DNA of 64,000 bases. Source: an uncultured Bacteriovoracaceae bacterium (GTDB taxonomy: Bacteria; Bdellovibrionota; Bacteriovoracia; Bacteriovoracales; Bacteriovoracaceae). Location of the stretch: NCBI GenBank assembly GCA_938017795.1, contig CALIJZ010000005.1:1-64000 (forward strand), given 5' to 3'. The position numbers and the translations under genes were made by a program. Each line of letters starts with the position of its first letter. Position 1 is the first letter of the stretch. Shown here in pieces: positions 8,182-16,876 of this stretch. Under the pieces are notes generated by a model. That model worked only from the letters and a program-made list of their open reading frames with translations, was not told where the DNA came from and searched no databases.

Positions 8182-8685
8182 ATGAGTACAAGAAAAAAGA
8201 AAGATTTAAAAGGCTTAAAACACTTAGGTGGATCTACTGATTATGCTACAGAGTATGATCCAAAAATCCTTGAGAAGTTTGTGAATAAAAACCCTAAAGA
8301 TGATCAATGGGTAAGTTTTGTCTGTACAGAGTTCACAAGTCTCTGCCCTATTACTTCTCAACCAGATTTTGCAAGAATCTTTATTAACTATATAGCTGAT
8401 AAAGAAATGGTAGAATCGAAGTCATTAAAACTTTATCTTTTCAGTTTTAGAAACCATGGAGACTTCCATGAAGACTGTGTTCAAAAAATTTGTAATGACT
8501 TATTTAAGCTTATGAAGCCAAAGTTCTTAGAAGTGATTGGGGAGTTTACTCCCAGAGGTGGTATTGCCATTTACCCTTATTCTAGTAAATCAAATAGCTC
8601 CGCTGCTTATAAGAAAATTAAGCAAACCCGTATGAGTAATTATAAACCTGGAGCTTATAGCTTTGCTCTTGGAAGACCCTACTAA
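8182..8685 (+). CDS. queF: NADPH-dependent 7-cyano-7-deazaguanine reductase
   Basis: 167 residues, the short unimodular QueF type. Reduces preQ0 to preQ1 in queuosine synthesis. The catalytic cysteine lies in VCTEFTSLCPITSQPDFA (about residues 47-64), and the QueF motif is ESKSLKLYLFSFRNHGDFHED (about 77-97), which binds NADPH and substrate. It overlaps the convergent transporter gene by 4 bases. No other que gene is in the window and no preQ1 riboswitch is recognisable in the 26-base upstream gap. Confidence 0.95.
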   Translation: MSTRKKKDLKGLKHLGGSTDYATEYDPKILEKFVNKNPKDDQWVSFVCTEFTSLCPITSQPDFARIFINYIADKEMVESKSLKLYLFSFRNHGDFHEDCVQKICNDLFKLMKPKFLEVIGEFTPRGGIAIYPYSSKSNSSAAYKKIKQTRMSNYKPGAYSFALGRPY

Positions 8686-9881
8686 ATTTTTTGATAAATA
8701 AAGTAAATCGTAAATAAACTAAAGAAAACCAAACTGATTATAAATATAAAGTTTATGAATCGATCATAAGCCGTATCTTTTTTAAGAACCTTAAATAATT
8801 TAAAGTTGAAATAACCTATAATAGGCGTTACAAGAAAAGAAATTAATGTCGCAAAATCAACCATTTGTTTCATATTCTTCATAAAGAAACCAATAACAAG
8901 AATAGTTCCTACAACTATAAGGCCTAAGCTAATATTATAAAGTTCAGTGCTAATGTTTAGCTTTAATTCTTTAACAGTTGCATGAAGAACTCTTGGGTAA
9001 GCATCCAAGCAAGTTAAAGTGGTACTTACCATTGTCGCAAGACAGGCAAAAGCAATAATTGGTTTAGACCATGGTCCTATACTTCCCACAAACATATTAA
9101 CTAATTCTCCAGCAAATCCTACGGATTGAGCTGGAAAACTATTTCCTTGAGTAAACATTACAAGGGCACCTAGAGTTAAGAATAAGAGAGCTAGAACTGT
9201 TGTAGTCCAATACCCCACATGAAAATCAAAAAAGGCATTTTGATAATCTTTTTTTTCTTCATACCAAAGTGATTGCCATACAGATGTATCAACAGGAGCA
9301 GGCATCCAACCAATTAAGGCCATCATAAACAGGAGATCCGATGATTTAGAGAAATCAAACTCATGAAATAAAAAACTAACTTTACTAGGATCATAGAGTT
9401 TTAATGATAAACAAGTAGCCATAATCGTAGTTAAACAAAGAGCAATAATAATAAATTTCACTAAATTATCTAAAAGCGAATACTTCCCTACCATCAAAAT
9501 AAGTGCAGCTCCAACTAAAACAAAGGTACTTACTAATAAAATACTTACACCCTCAGGCAAGAAAAGCATCAAGATTCCCGAAGTCACAACTGTAATCGCT
9601 GCCTGAATAATAAACATCGTCGCTAAAGTTATCAGTAAAAAAAAGATTAAATAAGATTTTCCTAACTTATGGTATCCATGTAGAAGATGCTCCCTCGTCG
9701 CCAAGGGGTATCTTACTCCCATTTCTAAAATCGGTAGCTTTAGAATATTAGCCAAAATCACAACTGCTATTAATTCAAAGCTATAAAGTGCTCCGGCCCT
9801 TGTAGATTGAACAATATGAGAAACTCCTATCGCAGCTCCAGCAAATAAAAGCCCTGGTCCTAACCTCTTAAAAAAGTTCAT
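8682..9881 (-). CDS. Nramp-family transporter with non-canonical metal site
   Basis: 399 residues with about eleven hydrophobic segments. The opening FKRLGPGLLFAGAAIGVSHI aligns with Nramp TM1, where the metal-binding DPGN is here GVSH; TM6, normally with MPHN, reads GWMPAPVDTSVWQSLW. Both key motifs of Mn/Fe Nramps are therefore replaced. Related sequences without DPGN occur in Nramp-like clades with other substrates (for example Mg2+ in NRMTs), so ion specificity cannot be stated. Inner membrane. It stands alone with a 120-bp upstream gap shared with the divergent gene at 10002. Confidence 0.8.
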   Translation of the reverse strand: MNFFKRLGPGLLFAGAAIGVSHIVQSTRAGALYSFELIAVVILANILKLPILEMGVRYPLATREHLLHGYHKLGKSYLIFFLLITLATMFIIQAAITVVTSGILMLFLPEGVSILLVSTFVLVGAALILMVGKYSLLDNLVKFIIIALCLTTIMATCLSLKLYDPSKVSFLFHEFDFSKSSDLLFMMALIGWMPAPVDTSVWQSLWYEEKKDYQNAFFDFHVGYWTTTVLALLFLTLGALVMFTQGNSFPAQSVGFAGELVNMFVGSIGPWSKPIIAFACLATMVSTTLTCLDAYPRVLHATVKELKLNISTELYNISLGLIVVGTILVIGFFMKNMKQMVDFATLISFLVTPIIGYFNFKLFKVLKKDTAYDRFINFIFIISLVFFSLFTIYFIYQKI

Positions 9882-10001
9882 TTGTTAAGTCCTTGTAAGT
9901 AGAGTGCTAAATTTTATTAAACTTCCCCTCATCTAACAAGTAAGATCAAAACATTTTAAATCTTCAAGCGTCTACTCTATAGGCCCAATCAAGGAGGTAT
10001 C

Positions 10002-10571
10002 ATGAAGGCTTTAACAATCTTACTCTGCATTATTTCTTTTCAGAACTTCTCTCAAGTCATACAAAAAAAAAATTGGGATAAAGGAACAATAGAATTAAAA
10101 TTTATTAGGGCCTACCCTGGAGAAATTAGTGACGAGCACTTTAACTTGATTTTACCTAGTTCAAGAGAGATTGAAATTATTTGCTCTACAACATTTAATC
10201 GTATTGCTACTGATCATAAAAATGAATCCTATGTAACTTATAATAATTTTTACAATAAATACCCAACAAAGTTTCGTCTTAATAATAAAAAGTGTAGAAA
10301 GTTCGTACACTATTTATTAAAGGTTTTTCCTGCTGTCGATGAAACGAACCCTATCTATTTAAGTTTTAACCTTAAAAGCAAACTGATTAGTAAAATTCAA
10401 TATCCTAAAATCGATCCATATGCTCAATGGGGAGATATCAAAGATCTTATGAAGAAACCAAAGATCAAAATGAAAATAAAACAAAAGAAAAAACAAGAAC
10501 CAAGCCACCAAGAGGATGATTTTGAACAAATCCCACTCTTTTCAAAAGCCCAGTATTTTAGCAAAAGGTGA
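10002..10571 (+). CDS. secreted protein, unknown
   Basis: 189 residues. Signal peptide MKALTILLCIISFQNFSQ; central domain with two cysteines (EIICSTTF and KKCRKFVHYLLKVFP); very basic tail KKPKIKMKIKQKKKQE. Strong ribosome-binding site AAGGAGGT three bases before the ATG, in a 120-bp gap shared with the divergent transporter gene. Followed 90 bases later by a lipoprotein gene on the same strand. No family recognised. Confidence 0.55.
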   Translation: MKALTILLCIISFQNFSQVIQKKNWDKGTIELKFIRAYPGEISDEHFNLILPSSREIEIICSTTFNRIATDHKNESYVTYNNFYNKYPTKFRLNNKKCRKFVHYLLKVFPAVDETNPIYLSFNLKSKLISKIQYPKIDPYAQWGDIKDLMKKPKIKMKIKQKKKQEPSHQEDDFEQIPLFSKAQYFSKR

Positions 10572-10661
10572 GAAATCAAGGGCCTAGTAGATTTTTCTTA
10601 ACTATAAGAACAAAATGACACTGACGTCGTATTACTTTAATATCTAAAAAAAGGAATATTT

Positions 10662-11615
10662 ATGAAAGCAATTAAATTATTACTAGTTAGCTCACTTTTA
10701 CTCTCTTGTAGCTCCTTATCAGAAAAAGACTGCAAGTCCATGGATTGGCATACAAAGGCCATTCAAGATGTACAAAAGAATAAAAACTGGCTAGCGCAGT
10801 TAAACGATTATAAACAGACTTGCTCAAAGCATGATTCTTCAGTGGATGAAAAACGTTATATTGAAGGAGTGAAGCATCAAGGAGCAATCAAGTGCACAGG
10901 ATTTAAAAACTTTCATGTTTCTGGTTGGGCCGGAGTAGGAAGAAGCGATGCTAAAAATGGAAGAGAGAAAAAAAGTTATTATGCTAATTGTTCAAAATTT
11001 AAAGTCTCGCCTGCAAAAAATTTATATAACTCAGGTTACGCTAATGGATTAGCTAATTTTTGTACAAAAAAATCTGGTTATAATTTTGGAATAGCAGGAG
11101 GGAAGTATAAAAACACTTGTTCTCATTCAAACGAAAATGCTTTCTTAGCAGGCTATGAATCAGGTCAAGATTTTCACAAACTTAATAAACTTGAGGATAA
11201 TTTAAGAGCAGCTAAGAGTGATCAAAAAGTTATTTTAGATAATATTGAATTAAAAGAACAAGAACTTGCAGAGACTCAAAATAAAATGACTCACTACATT
11301 GCCTCCAGAGAAGGCTATATTAAAGGATTAGAAGATAATCTTTATTCGCTAGAGAGATCAAAGTCTACTGTTAGAATAATCGGAGCAACAAAAACAAGTA
11401 CAACTAGCAGTAATAACGATGAAATTTTAAAAATGGTAAGAAAAATCAAGTATGCAAGAAAAGACTTTGAAAAAAAGAGAAGCGACTATCTTGCTGATAT
11501 CGCTGACATTGAAAGAGAATTAAGTATTTTAGAAAAATCAGCAAGAGATAATGAAGATAGAATTAATGATTTAACGATTGAAGTTAACAACGCCAAAAAA
11601 CAAGTCATTAGTTAG
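10662..11615 (+). CDS. DUF2799 lipoprotein with coiled-coil tail
   Basis: 317 residues. Lipoprotein signal ending LLLSCSS (lipobox cysteine about residue 16). Residues 20-170 contain cysteine-paired units such as CKSMDWH, LYNSGYANGLANFCTKKSGYNFGIAGGKYKNTC and FLAGYESGQDFH, the G-rich Y-x2-G / C pattern of DUF2799, a family of envelope lipoproteins with unknown role. Residues about 175-317 form a long coiled coil (LEDNLRAAKSDQKVILDN, ADIERELSILEKSARDNED). RBS AAAGGAA. Ends inside a (TTAG)n microsatellite. Confidence 0.75.
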   Translation: MKAIKLLLVSSLLLSCSSLSEKDCKSMDWHTKAIQDVQKNKNWLAQLNDYKQTCSKHDSSVDEKRYIEGVKHQGAIKCTGFKNFHVSGWAGVGRSDAKNGREKKSYYANCSKFKVSPAKNLYNSGYANGLANFCTKKSGYNFGIAGGKYKNTCSHSNENAFLAGYESGQDFHKLNKLEDNLRAAKSDQKVILDNIELKEQELAETQNKMTHYIASREGYIKGLEDNLYSLERSKSTVRIIGATKTSTTSSNNDEILKMVRKIKYARKDFEKKRSDYLADIADIERELSILEKSARDNEDRINDLTIEVNNAKKQVIS

Positions 11616-11627
11616 TTAGTTAGTTAA
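11608..11627. repeat. (TTAG)4-TTAA tetranucleotide run across two convergent stop codons
   Basis: Four TTAG units plus TTAA span the stop codons of the DUF2799 gene (plus strand) and of the NFACT gene (minus strand). Every unit supplies further stops in both directions, so changes in repeat number would have little coding effect. Confidence 0.6.
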
Positions 11628-12922
11628 TCAAGGTAGCAGGTAATTCGTTTTTCTTTTTTGAAGAAAACTGAGCCTGCTACACCTTTGACTCCTTTTAAAT
11701 TTTTCACTTGTGTATAAATTAAAGAAATCTCAGAACTCTTAAGCTTAGTGGCGACCTTTAAATGTCCCGCAATCATCTTGCAAATTTCGGGGTTTATCAA
11801 TTGCCCATTTAAATCTTTTACATAGGCATGAGCACTGGGTTGATTTTCAACATGAAACCACCAATCATCTTTTTTTGCCCAAGACTTTCTAAGATGATCA
11901 TTAGAGCGTGCATCCTTGCCTATTGCAACTTTATAACCTTCAAACTCTATCTCTGAATAGTCAGCATTTAGTTTTTCTTTTACTTTTAATTTTTTTCTAT
12001 TCCAAATTGGTAGGATTATTTTTTGAGAAAGAAGAACATCTTCTCTTTTCGTTTCAACTAATAACCCTTTGGAGTCATTCAACCTTTTACTCAATAGCTC
12101 TTTGGCTTTTTTAAGCCTTTTAACTTTTTGAAAAATTTTATCTATTTTTTTAAAGCTAGAAACATCTTTAGCAAATTTAAACTTGAAGCCGTGTAACACT
12201 ACTTTACTCGTTTCTTCTAATTCAGGAACCTGGCCTCCACTTTGTAAGCTCAACATCCAAGCATTCACTTTTTGCTCAATTTTGGGGATAGACAACATTT
12301 TTGCTAAATCACCTTCTATGTTTTTTACTTTTCTTTTAATAAACTTTGTTCTCTTTACATTATTTAAAGATCGATCTTTTTTTTCTTTTACTAGAAGGTC
12401 TATAATCTCTAAGTTTTTTCGATTAGATTTTTTCGACTCTAGCTCCGCTCGTCCAATTTCATCAAAAAGATCAAAGTCAATTTCTCTATCAACATAACCA
12501 TGAAAACTTGAGAAGTTTATTTCTTTGGTATCTTCAAATATTCGACTGGCAAAGATAGATTCTCGACCTCTATAGAAATAAAAGAATGAATTAATTTGCC
12601 CCCACTTAATGAAATTGAGCTTAATAATTCGATCTGATTGATCAAGTTCTATAGAATGAAAGATCCCTCCAGTTAAATACTTCCTGACGTATTGCAAGAG
12701 TTGATCTTTAACTACCCTGAGACTGGATTCTGGCTGTTTATCAGCAAACCACAACCCTTCATAACCTGCTCCTCTGCCCAAATAGATCCAATGTGTCTTT
12801 CCAGGAGACCTTAGACTAATGGCCAAATACCTCGAAGTTGAGAAGATTTTTTGTATTGGAGATCCTGACTTTGCCGGAAAATCATTTATCTGATTAGTAA
12901 TAATTTGATAGTCTTGAATCAT
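11624..12922 (-). CDS. rqcH: RqcH/NFACT-family ribosome quality-control protein
   Basis: 432 residues, shorter than Bacillus RqcH (about 570). Residues 1-150 resemble the NFACT-N fold, with the Asp-Arg pair at 97-98 (ELDQSDRIIKL); residues about 170-310 are basic helices/coiled coil; residues about 310-432 are NFACT-R, with the pattern GKDARSNDHLRKSWAKKDDW then WFHVENQPSAHAYVKD. In Bacillus, RqcH binds obstructed 50S subunits and recruits tRNA-Ala to add alanine tails, and a DR pair near 97-98 is required. Here the NFACT-N/HhH part is compact, so tailing activity is inference. Start ATG 12922 has AGAAGG 9 bases upstream, inside the divergent mutS2 gene. Confidence 0.85.
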   Translation of the reverse strand: MIQDYQIITNQINDFPAKSGSPIQKIFSTSRYLAISLRSPGKTHWIYLGRGAGYEGLWFADKQPESSLRVVKDQLLQYVRKYLTGGIFHSIELDQSDRIIKLNFIKWGQINSFFYFYRGRESIFASRIFEDTKEINFSSFHGYVDREIDFDLFDEIGRAELESKKSNRKNLEIIDLLVKEKKDRSLNNVKRTKFIKRKVKNIEGDLAKMLSIPKIEQKVNAWMLSLQSGGQVPELEETSKVVLHGFKFKFAKDVSSFKKIDKIFQKVKRLKKAKELLSKRLNDSKGLLVETKREDVLLSQKIILPIWNRKKLKVKEKLNADYSEIEFEGYKVAIGKDARSNDHLRKSWAKKDDWWFHVENQPSAHAYVKDLNGQLINPEICKMIAGHLKVATKLKSSEISLIYTQVKNLKGVKGVAGSVFFKKEKRITCYLD

Positions 12923-15269
12923 GGAACTAAACCTTCTGGCCCAAACAGATTATAAATTATTGAATCTGATCGATTGGGATCTTATAACGTCTACAATAGC
13001 ACAAAACTGCTACTTTAAGATGAACATTGAAAAGATCAAGGCCTTTCCACGTAAAAAATCTCAATCTGAAATAAGTTCATTATTTGAATTATTAGAAAAA
13101 TCAATAAAATATATCGACAGTTCTGAGTACCAAAGTTTTTATCAACACCTTCACTCTTTAAAGTCAGATGTAAACCTGATCGCAAACGTTAAAAAAATAG
13201 AAAAAGAAAGCATTCTAAGTATTGAGGAGATTCACCAAGTTGTTATTATCCTGGAAGCCTTTCATCAAAATACTTTATTATTTCAAAAACTTTTCCCAAA
13301 TAAAAAAATCGATTCAACAACATTTCAATCAATAATTAGAAAAGTAGTAAAGCCATTTAGAACATTTGTGGATTTCGATGGGCAAATAGAATACGCTCGA
13401 CATCCAGAATTAAGAAAACTCTATGAGAAAAGAAATCAATTAGATCTCAAAGCTAAAAGTGTTTTAAATCAACTCATCAGAGATTATTCTAAAAATGAGA
13501 TCCTGCAGATAAATACATATGATATCTTCAATGACCATTTTGTATTATTAATTAAAACCGATAGATACTCCAAGGACCTAGGTTTTATTCATGCTAGATC
13601 TGATTCTGGTCAAACGTTATATGTAGAACCTAAGAAGCTATCAGCAATTTCAAACCAAAGGAAAGATCTGTCTATAGAGATAGAGGCAGTGATTTATAGA
13701 ATCTGCAAAGACTTCACTCTTTTATTAAAAGAATATATTAAAGATATTCCGACAATTACCAGATTAGTTCTTGCTCTTGATCACTCTTTTGCTCTAGCTA
13801 AGTTTTCATACTCTCATCGATTAGAACGTCCATTACTCAATAGAGAAGAAAATTTTTGGTTAGAAGACTTCTACCATCCTCTGCTAGAAGATCCAGTCAT
13901 GAATACTATCAATCTTGGCAGTGAGCTTCAAGGTGTCATGATTTCAGGACCAAATACTGGAGGAAAAACTTTAACACTTAAAACAATATGCTTATGTTCA
14001 TTATTTCCACATATTGGTTTATTTGTTCCCGCAAGAAATGCAAGTATTCCTATCTTTAAAGAAATATATTTTCTCTCTCAAGATCATCAAAGTTTAAAAG
14101 AGGGACTTAGCTCATTTGCAGCAGAAACAAAAAACTATCTTGAATTAGCAAACTCACTAGGACAAGAATCTATTATTTTCATAGATGAGATTTTCAACTC
14201 TACAAGCTCTGAAGAAGCGTCTTCTCTTGCACTTGGATTTTTTGATTATTTTGATAAAACAACAAGGCCATTAATCTTTGTTTCCACCCATCATCAAATG
14301 TTAAAAGTTAAAACTCATGAAAAAAATAAACTCATGTCAGCTCACGTAGGCTTTGATGCCGACACAGGTCTGCCCACTTATAAGCTTTTTTTCAATTCTC
14401 CTGGTAGTTCACGGGCCTTAGAAATTTTCACTCAGCTATCAAAAGACTTTAGTTTTGGATCAGAGATAATTGAGAGCTCAAAAAAAATACTTGATAAAAA
14501 ACTCATGGACTATGAAGCATTACTGTCAGAAGTTTCAAAGAAAAAGTCTTCGTTAGAGAAAGAATTAAAAAATAATAAAGAAATCAATCAGAGGCTCTCA
14601 AATCAATTAAAAGCTCAAGAAGGAGTTTTGAAACTCAAAACTCAAGAAGAAATATCAAAACTTAGGCAAGAATTAAAAAAAATTAAGAAAAAATCTTATC
14701 AGGTGCTTGATGATATTAAGAGCAATAAGACCATAAGTTCAAAATCAGTTGATAAAGCTTTTCGTGAAATTGAATCTGAAAAAGTTCTGCAGGTTGAAGA
14801 GGACATGAATAAATACAAAACAATTAATCAAACTCCTATTTTAGATCAAAGCTATATTTACAAGCCATTGAGAAAGCTTGGTAAAGTCTTAAAAGTTAAT
14901 CTAAATACAAAGAAAGTGTTACTCGGTATTGGGAAAAACTTTAAAGTCGAAGCTCCTTTTGAAGATCTCGCTTACGGTCCAAAACAAAAAAGTAATATTA
15001 GCGAATTTTCTTTTAATTATACCAAGAAAGCTCATGACAGCTTAAGCCTAGATGCGCGAGGAATGCGTTTAGATGAGTTTAAAAACAAAGTTGAATTAAT
15101 GGTTTCAGATTTATATGCTGACAACCTACCTTATCTTGAAGTTATTCATGGTCATGGAAATGGAATCTTAAAAAATTGGCTAAGAAGCTTTATAAAAAAC
15201 AATGGTGAACTAGAGCTTGATATTCCTAAAGAATCAGCTGATGGGATGACTAGAATTAAGCTAAGCTAG
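12921..15269 (+). CDS. mutS2: MutS2 ATPase with Smr nuclease domain
   Basis: 782 residues. Core and lever domains (about 1-300), ATPase with Walker A GPNTGGKTLTLKT (about 343) and Walker B FIDEIFNSTSSEEA, long coiled-coil insert (about 525-630, rich in E/K/L), and C-terminal Smr domain with LDARGMR (about 712) and HGHGNG. MutS2 was known as an anti-recombination factor and is now reported to act on collided ribosomes in Bacillus, splitting them for the RqcH pathway. The only possible start is ATG 12921, since TGA is in frame just upstream; it has no clear Shine-Dalgarno and overlaps the start codon of the divergent rqcH gene by 2 bases. Confidence 0.95.
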   Translation: MELNLLAQTDYKLLNLIDWDLITSTIAQNCYFKMNIEKIKAFPRKKSQSEISSLFELLEKSIKYIDSSEYQSFYQHLHSLKSDVNLIANVKKIEKESILSIEEIHQVVIILEAFHQNTLLFQKLFPNKKIDSTTFQSIIRKVVKPFRTFVDFDGQIEYARHPELRKLYEKRNQLDLKAKSVLNQLIRDYSKNEILQINTYDIFNDHFVLLIKTDRYSKDLGFIHARSDSGQTLYVEPKKLSAISNQRKDLSIEIEAVIYRICKDFTLLLKEYIKDIPTITRLVLALDHSFALAKFSYSHRLERPLLNREENFWLEDFYHPLLEDPVMNTINLGSELQGVMISGPNTGGKTLTLKTICLCSLFPHIGLFVPARNASIPIFKEIYFLSQDHQSLKEGLSSFAAETKNYLELANSLGQESIIFIDEIFNSTSSEEASSLALGFFDYFDKTTRPLIFVSTHHQMLKVKTHEKNKLMSAHVGFDADTGLPTYKLFFNSPGSSRALEIFTQLSKDFSFGSEIIESSKKILDKKLMDYEALLSEVSKKKSSLEKELKNNKEINQRLSNQLKAQEGVLKLKTQEEISKLRQELKKIKKKSYQVLDDIKSNKTISSKSVDKAFREIESEKVLQVEEDMNKYKTINQTPILDQSYIYKPLRKLGKVLKVNLNTKKVLLGIGKNFKVEAPFEDLAYGPKQKSNISEFSFNYTKKAHDSLSLDARGMRLDEFKNKVELMVSDLYADNLPYLEVIHGHGNGILKNWLRSFIKNNGELELDIPKESADGMTRIKLS

Positions 15270-15273
15270 CCTA

Positions 15274-15852
15274 TTACTTAAAAAAACTCAATATCTTATC
15301 TATGGATGTTCTTTGCTTATAATTAACATGCACATCAGAAAACAGTACCTTCTTATCCTTTGAAACAATAAATACTGCAGGGTGAGCAACCAAGTGATGT
15401 GTTTCTCCGGAGTCACCTTCAACGTCTATCTTATAAGAATTTTTGTACTTTTCTACTAGCTCATCATCAAGCTTATTTACAATTTTAAATGATTTCAAAG
15501 TTGCGGCCTTAGGGTCACTAAGTACCGTAAAATTTAATTTTAACTTCGACTTCATCTTTTGAGCAACTGCTAATCGATCAACACTGACACCTATTAATTT
15601 TACATCTTCTAACTTAGGTAGAAGTTTAGACTCTAAATCTTTTAATTGCTTAACACAATATGGACACCATGAACCTCTATAAAAAACAATCACAGTTTTT
15701 GAATCTATATCATTTAAAGTAAAATCTTTCCCTGTACTCGTTTTAACTGAAAAGTTTGATACTCGGTCTCCTACTTTCAATCCAGGTGAGTGTCCCCCTG
15801 AAGAAGAAAAACCGCTAAAAGATAAAAAAAATAATATAAAACATGTTTTCAT
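15274..15852 (-). CDS. exported peroxiredoxin-like (AhpC/TSA) protein
   Basis: 192 residues with a signal peptide. Thioredoxin fold: KVGDRVSNFSVKTSTGKDFT, then VIVFYRGSWCPYCVKQLKDL (about residues 50-70) with a CPYC centre in the peroxiredoxin-like subfamily, and ILSDPKAATLKSF. Likely reduces peroxides or thiols in the periplasm. It follows the thioredoxin-like gene at 15872 by 19 bases and converges with mutS2 (4-base gap). Probably the last gene of the MerC-Trx-Prx group. Confidence 0.8.
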   Translation of the reverse strand: MKTCFILFFLSFSGFSSSGGHSPGLKVGDRVSNFSVKTSTGKDFTLNDIDSKTVIVFYRGSWCPYCVKQLKDLESKLLPKLEDVKLIGVSVDRLAVAQKMKSKLKLNFTVLSDPKAATLKSFKIVNKLDDELVEKYKNSYKIDVEGDSGETHHLVAHPAVFIVSKDKKVLFSDVHVNYKQRTSIDKILSFFK

Positions 15853-15871
15853 AATTCACCCTAGAAGAAAG

Positions 15872-16387
15872 TTAAAATGCTTTCTTTTTTGCACCTTCGA
15901 TCAACTGTACCAAACTTTCAAAGCTTACTCTATAGTCAGAAAAGATTTTATTTCCATTTCCATCTAAAATGATAAACCACGGAGTTCCACCTGCTCGATA
16001 TTTATTAATTAGAGCTGATCCTTTTCCATTCATATCATCATGGGCCATTAAACCCTCAAGATCATATTTTTTTCTAATTTTTTTAAGCTTAGAAAGAGTG
16101 TTGCTTCTAAAGCCTTGAAAAACAGTCTGAGCAACCAATACATTTACCTTAGAATCATTTTTATAATGATCAGAGAGTTGCTTTACTAAAGGAAGACCAA
16201 AAGAGAGGCACCCTGGACAATTACTTTTGAAGAATTTTATTACTGTAATTTTTTTAGCAAAGTCATTATCCTTAAGCTTGTGAATCTTTCCTTTAGAATC
16301 ATACCAATCTAAGCTCGTTAAGGTCTTAAATTGTGCGTATGAGCTCATTTGAAATATAGCAATAGAAGCCAGTAATAATGCTTTCAT
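15872..16387 (-). CDS. exported thioredoxin-like (TlpA-type) protein
   Basis: 171 residues with signal peptide ending near MSSYAQ. Redox centre FFKSNCPGCLSFGLP (CPGC, about residues 54-57) and a cis-proline loop AGGTPWFIILDGNG. TlpA/ResA-like proteins keep periplasmic cysteines or peroxiredoxins reduced; the neighbouring peroxiredoxin-like protein is the obvious partner (inference). Strong AAGGAG ribosome-binding site. 102 bases downstream of the MerC-like gene. Confidence 0.8.
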   Translation of the reverse strand: MKALLLASIAIFQMSSYAQFKTLTSLDWYDSKGKIHKLKDNDFAKKITVIKFFKSNCPGCLSFGLPLVKQLSDHYKNDSKVNVLVAQTVFQGFRSNTLSKLKKIRKKYDLEGLMAHDDMNGKGSALINKYRAGGTPWFIILDGNGNKIFSDYRVSFESLVQLIEGAKKKAF

Positions 16388-16489
16388 AATCTCTCCTTAG
16401 TGGTTCATAGACATATTCGTAGAAACTTACAGAATTGTTACAAAATAGATTGTTTTTTAGTACTAGATAAATACCAGGAAATAATAGAC

Positions 16490-16867
16490 TTAGGCAGTTT
16501 CCTTACAACAATTTCTAGCCTGATAATGCTTATAATGAGCAAGGATAAGACAGAAGCTACCAAGAAAACTTATACCAAGGCTTATCGCACTTTTTTCATG
16601 ATGAAAAAATGAGTTTGAAATCACTAAAAAAATCACTCCTAAAAAAGGTAGAAATAAACTCGTAAGTGATTTATTTTTTATTGCATGTGGGAGAAAAGAT
16701 AAAAGAGCTGTCAGGATAATAAATACAAATATTAAATCATGTACCAGATGATCTTCTACAAAGTTTGCTGCTGGAAAAATTAAGACAATAAATGGAAGCA
16801 CAATACAATGAATGATACATAGTCCAGAGAGTCCCATTCCAAAGATATCAAAAATTTTATTTTTCAT
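16490..16867 (-). CDS. MerC-domain membrane protein
   Basis: 125 residues with four hydrophobic segments. GLSGLCIIHCIVLPFIVL (about residues 12-29) carries the Cys/His and proline pattern of MerC TM1; CC near the C-terminus (ARNCCKETA) may also bind metal. MerC imports Hg2+ in mer operons, but no merA, merP or merR is present, and chromosomal MerC-like proteins in many marine bacteria are linked to zinc or other metal stress. Starts 9 bases after the mscS stop, so probably co-transcribed with it. Confidence 0.75.
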   Translation of the reverse strand: MKNKIFDIFGMGLSGLCIIHCIVLPFIVLIFPAANFVEDHLVHDLIFVFIILTALLSFLPHAIKNKSLTSLFLPFLGVIFLVISNSFFHHEKSAISLGISFLGSFCLILAHYKHYQARNCCKETA

Positions 16868-16876
16868 TGATTGTAA

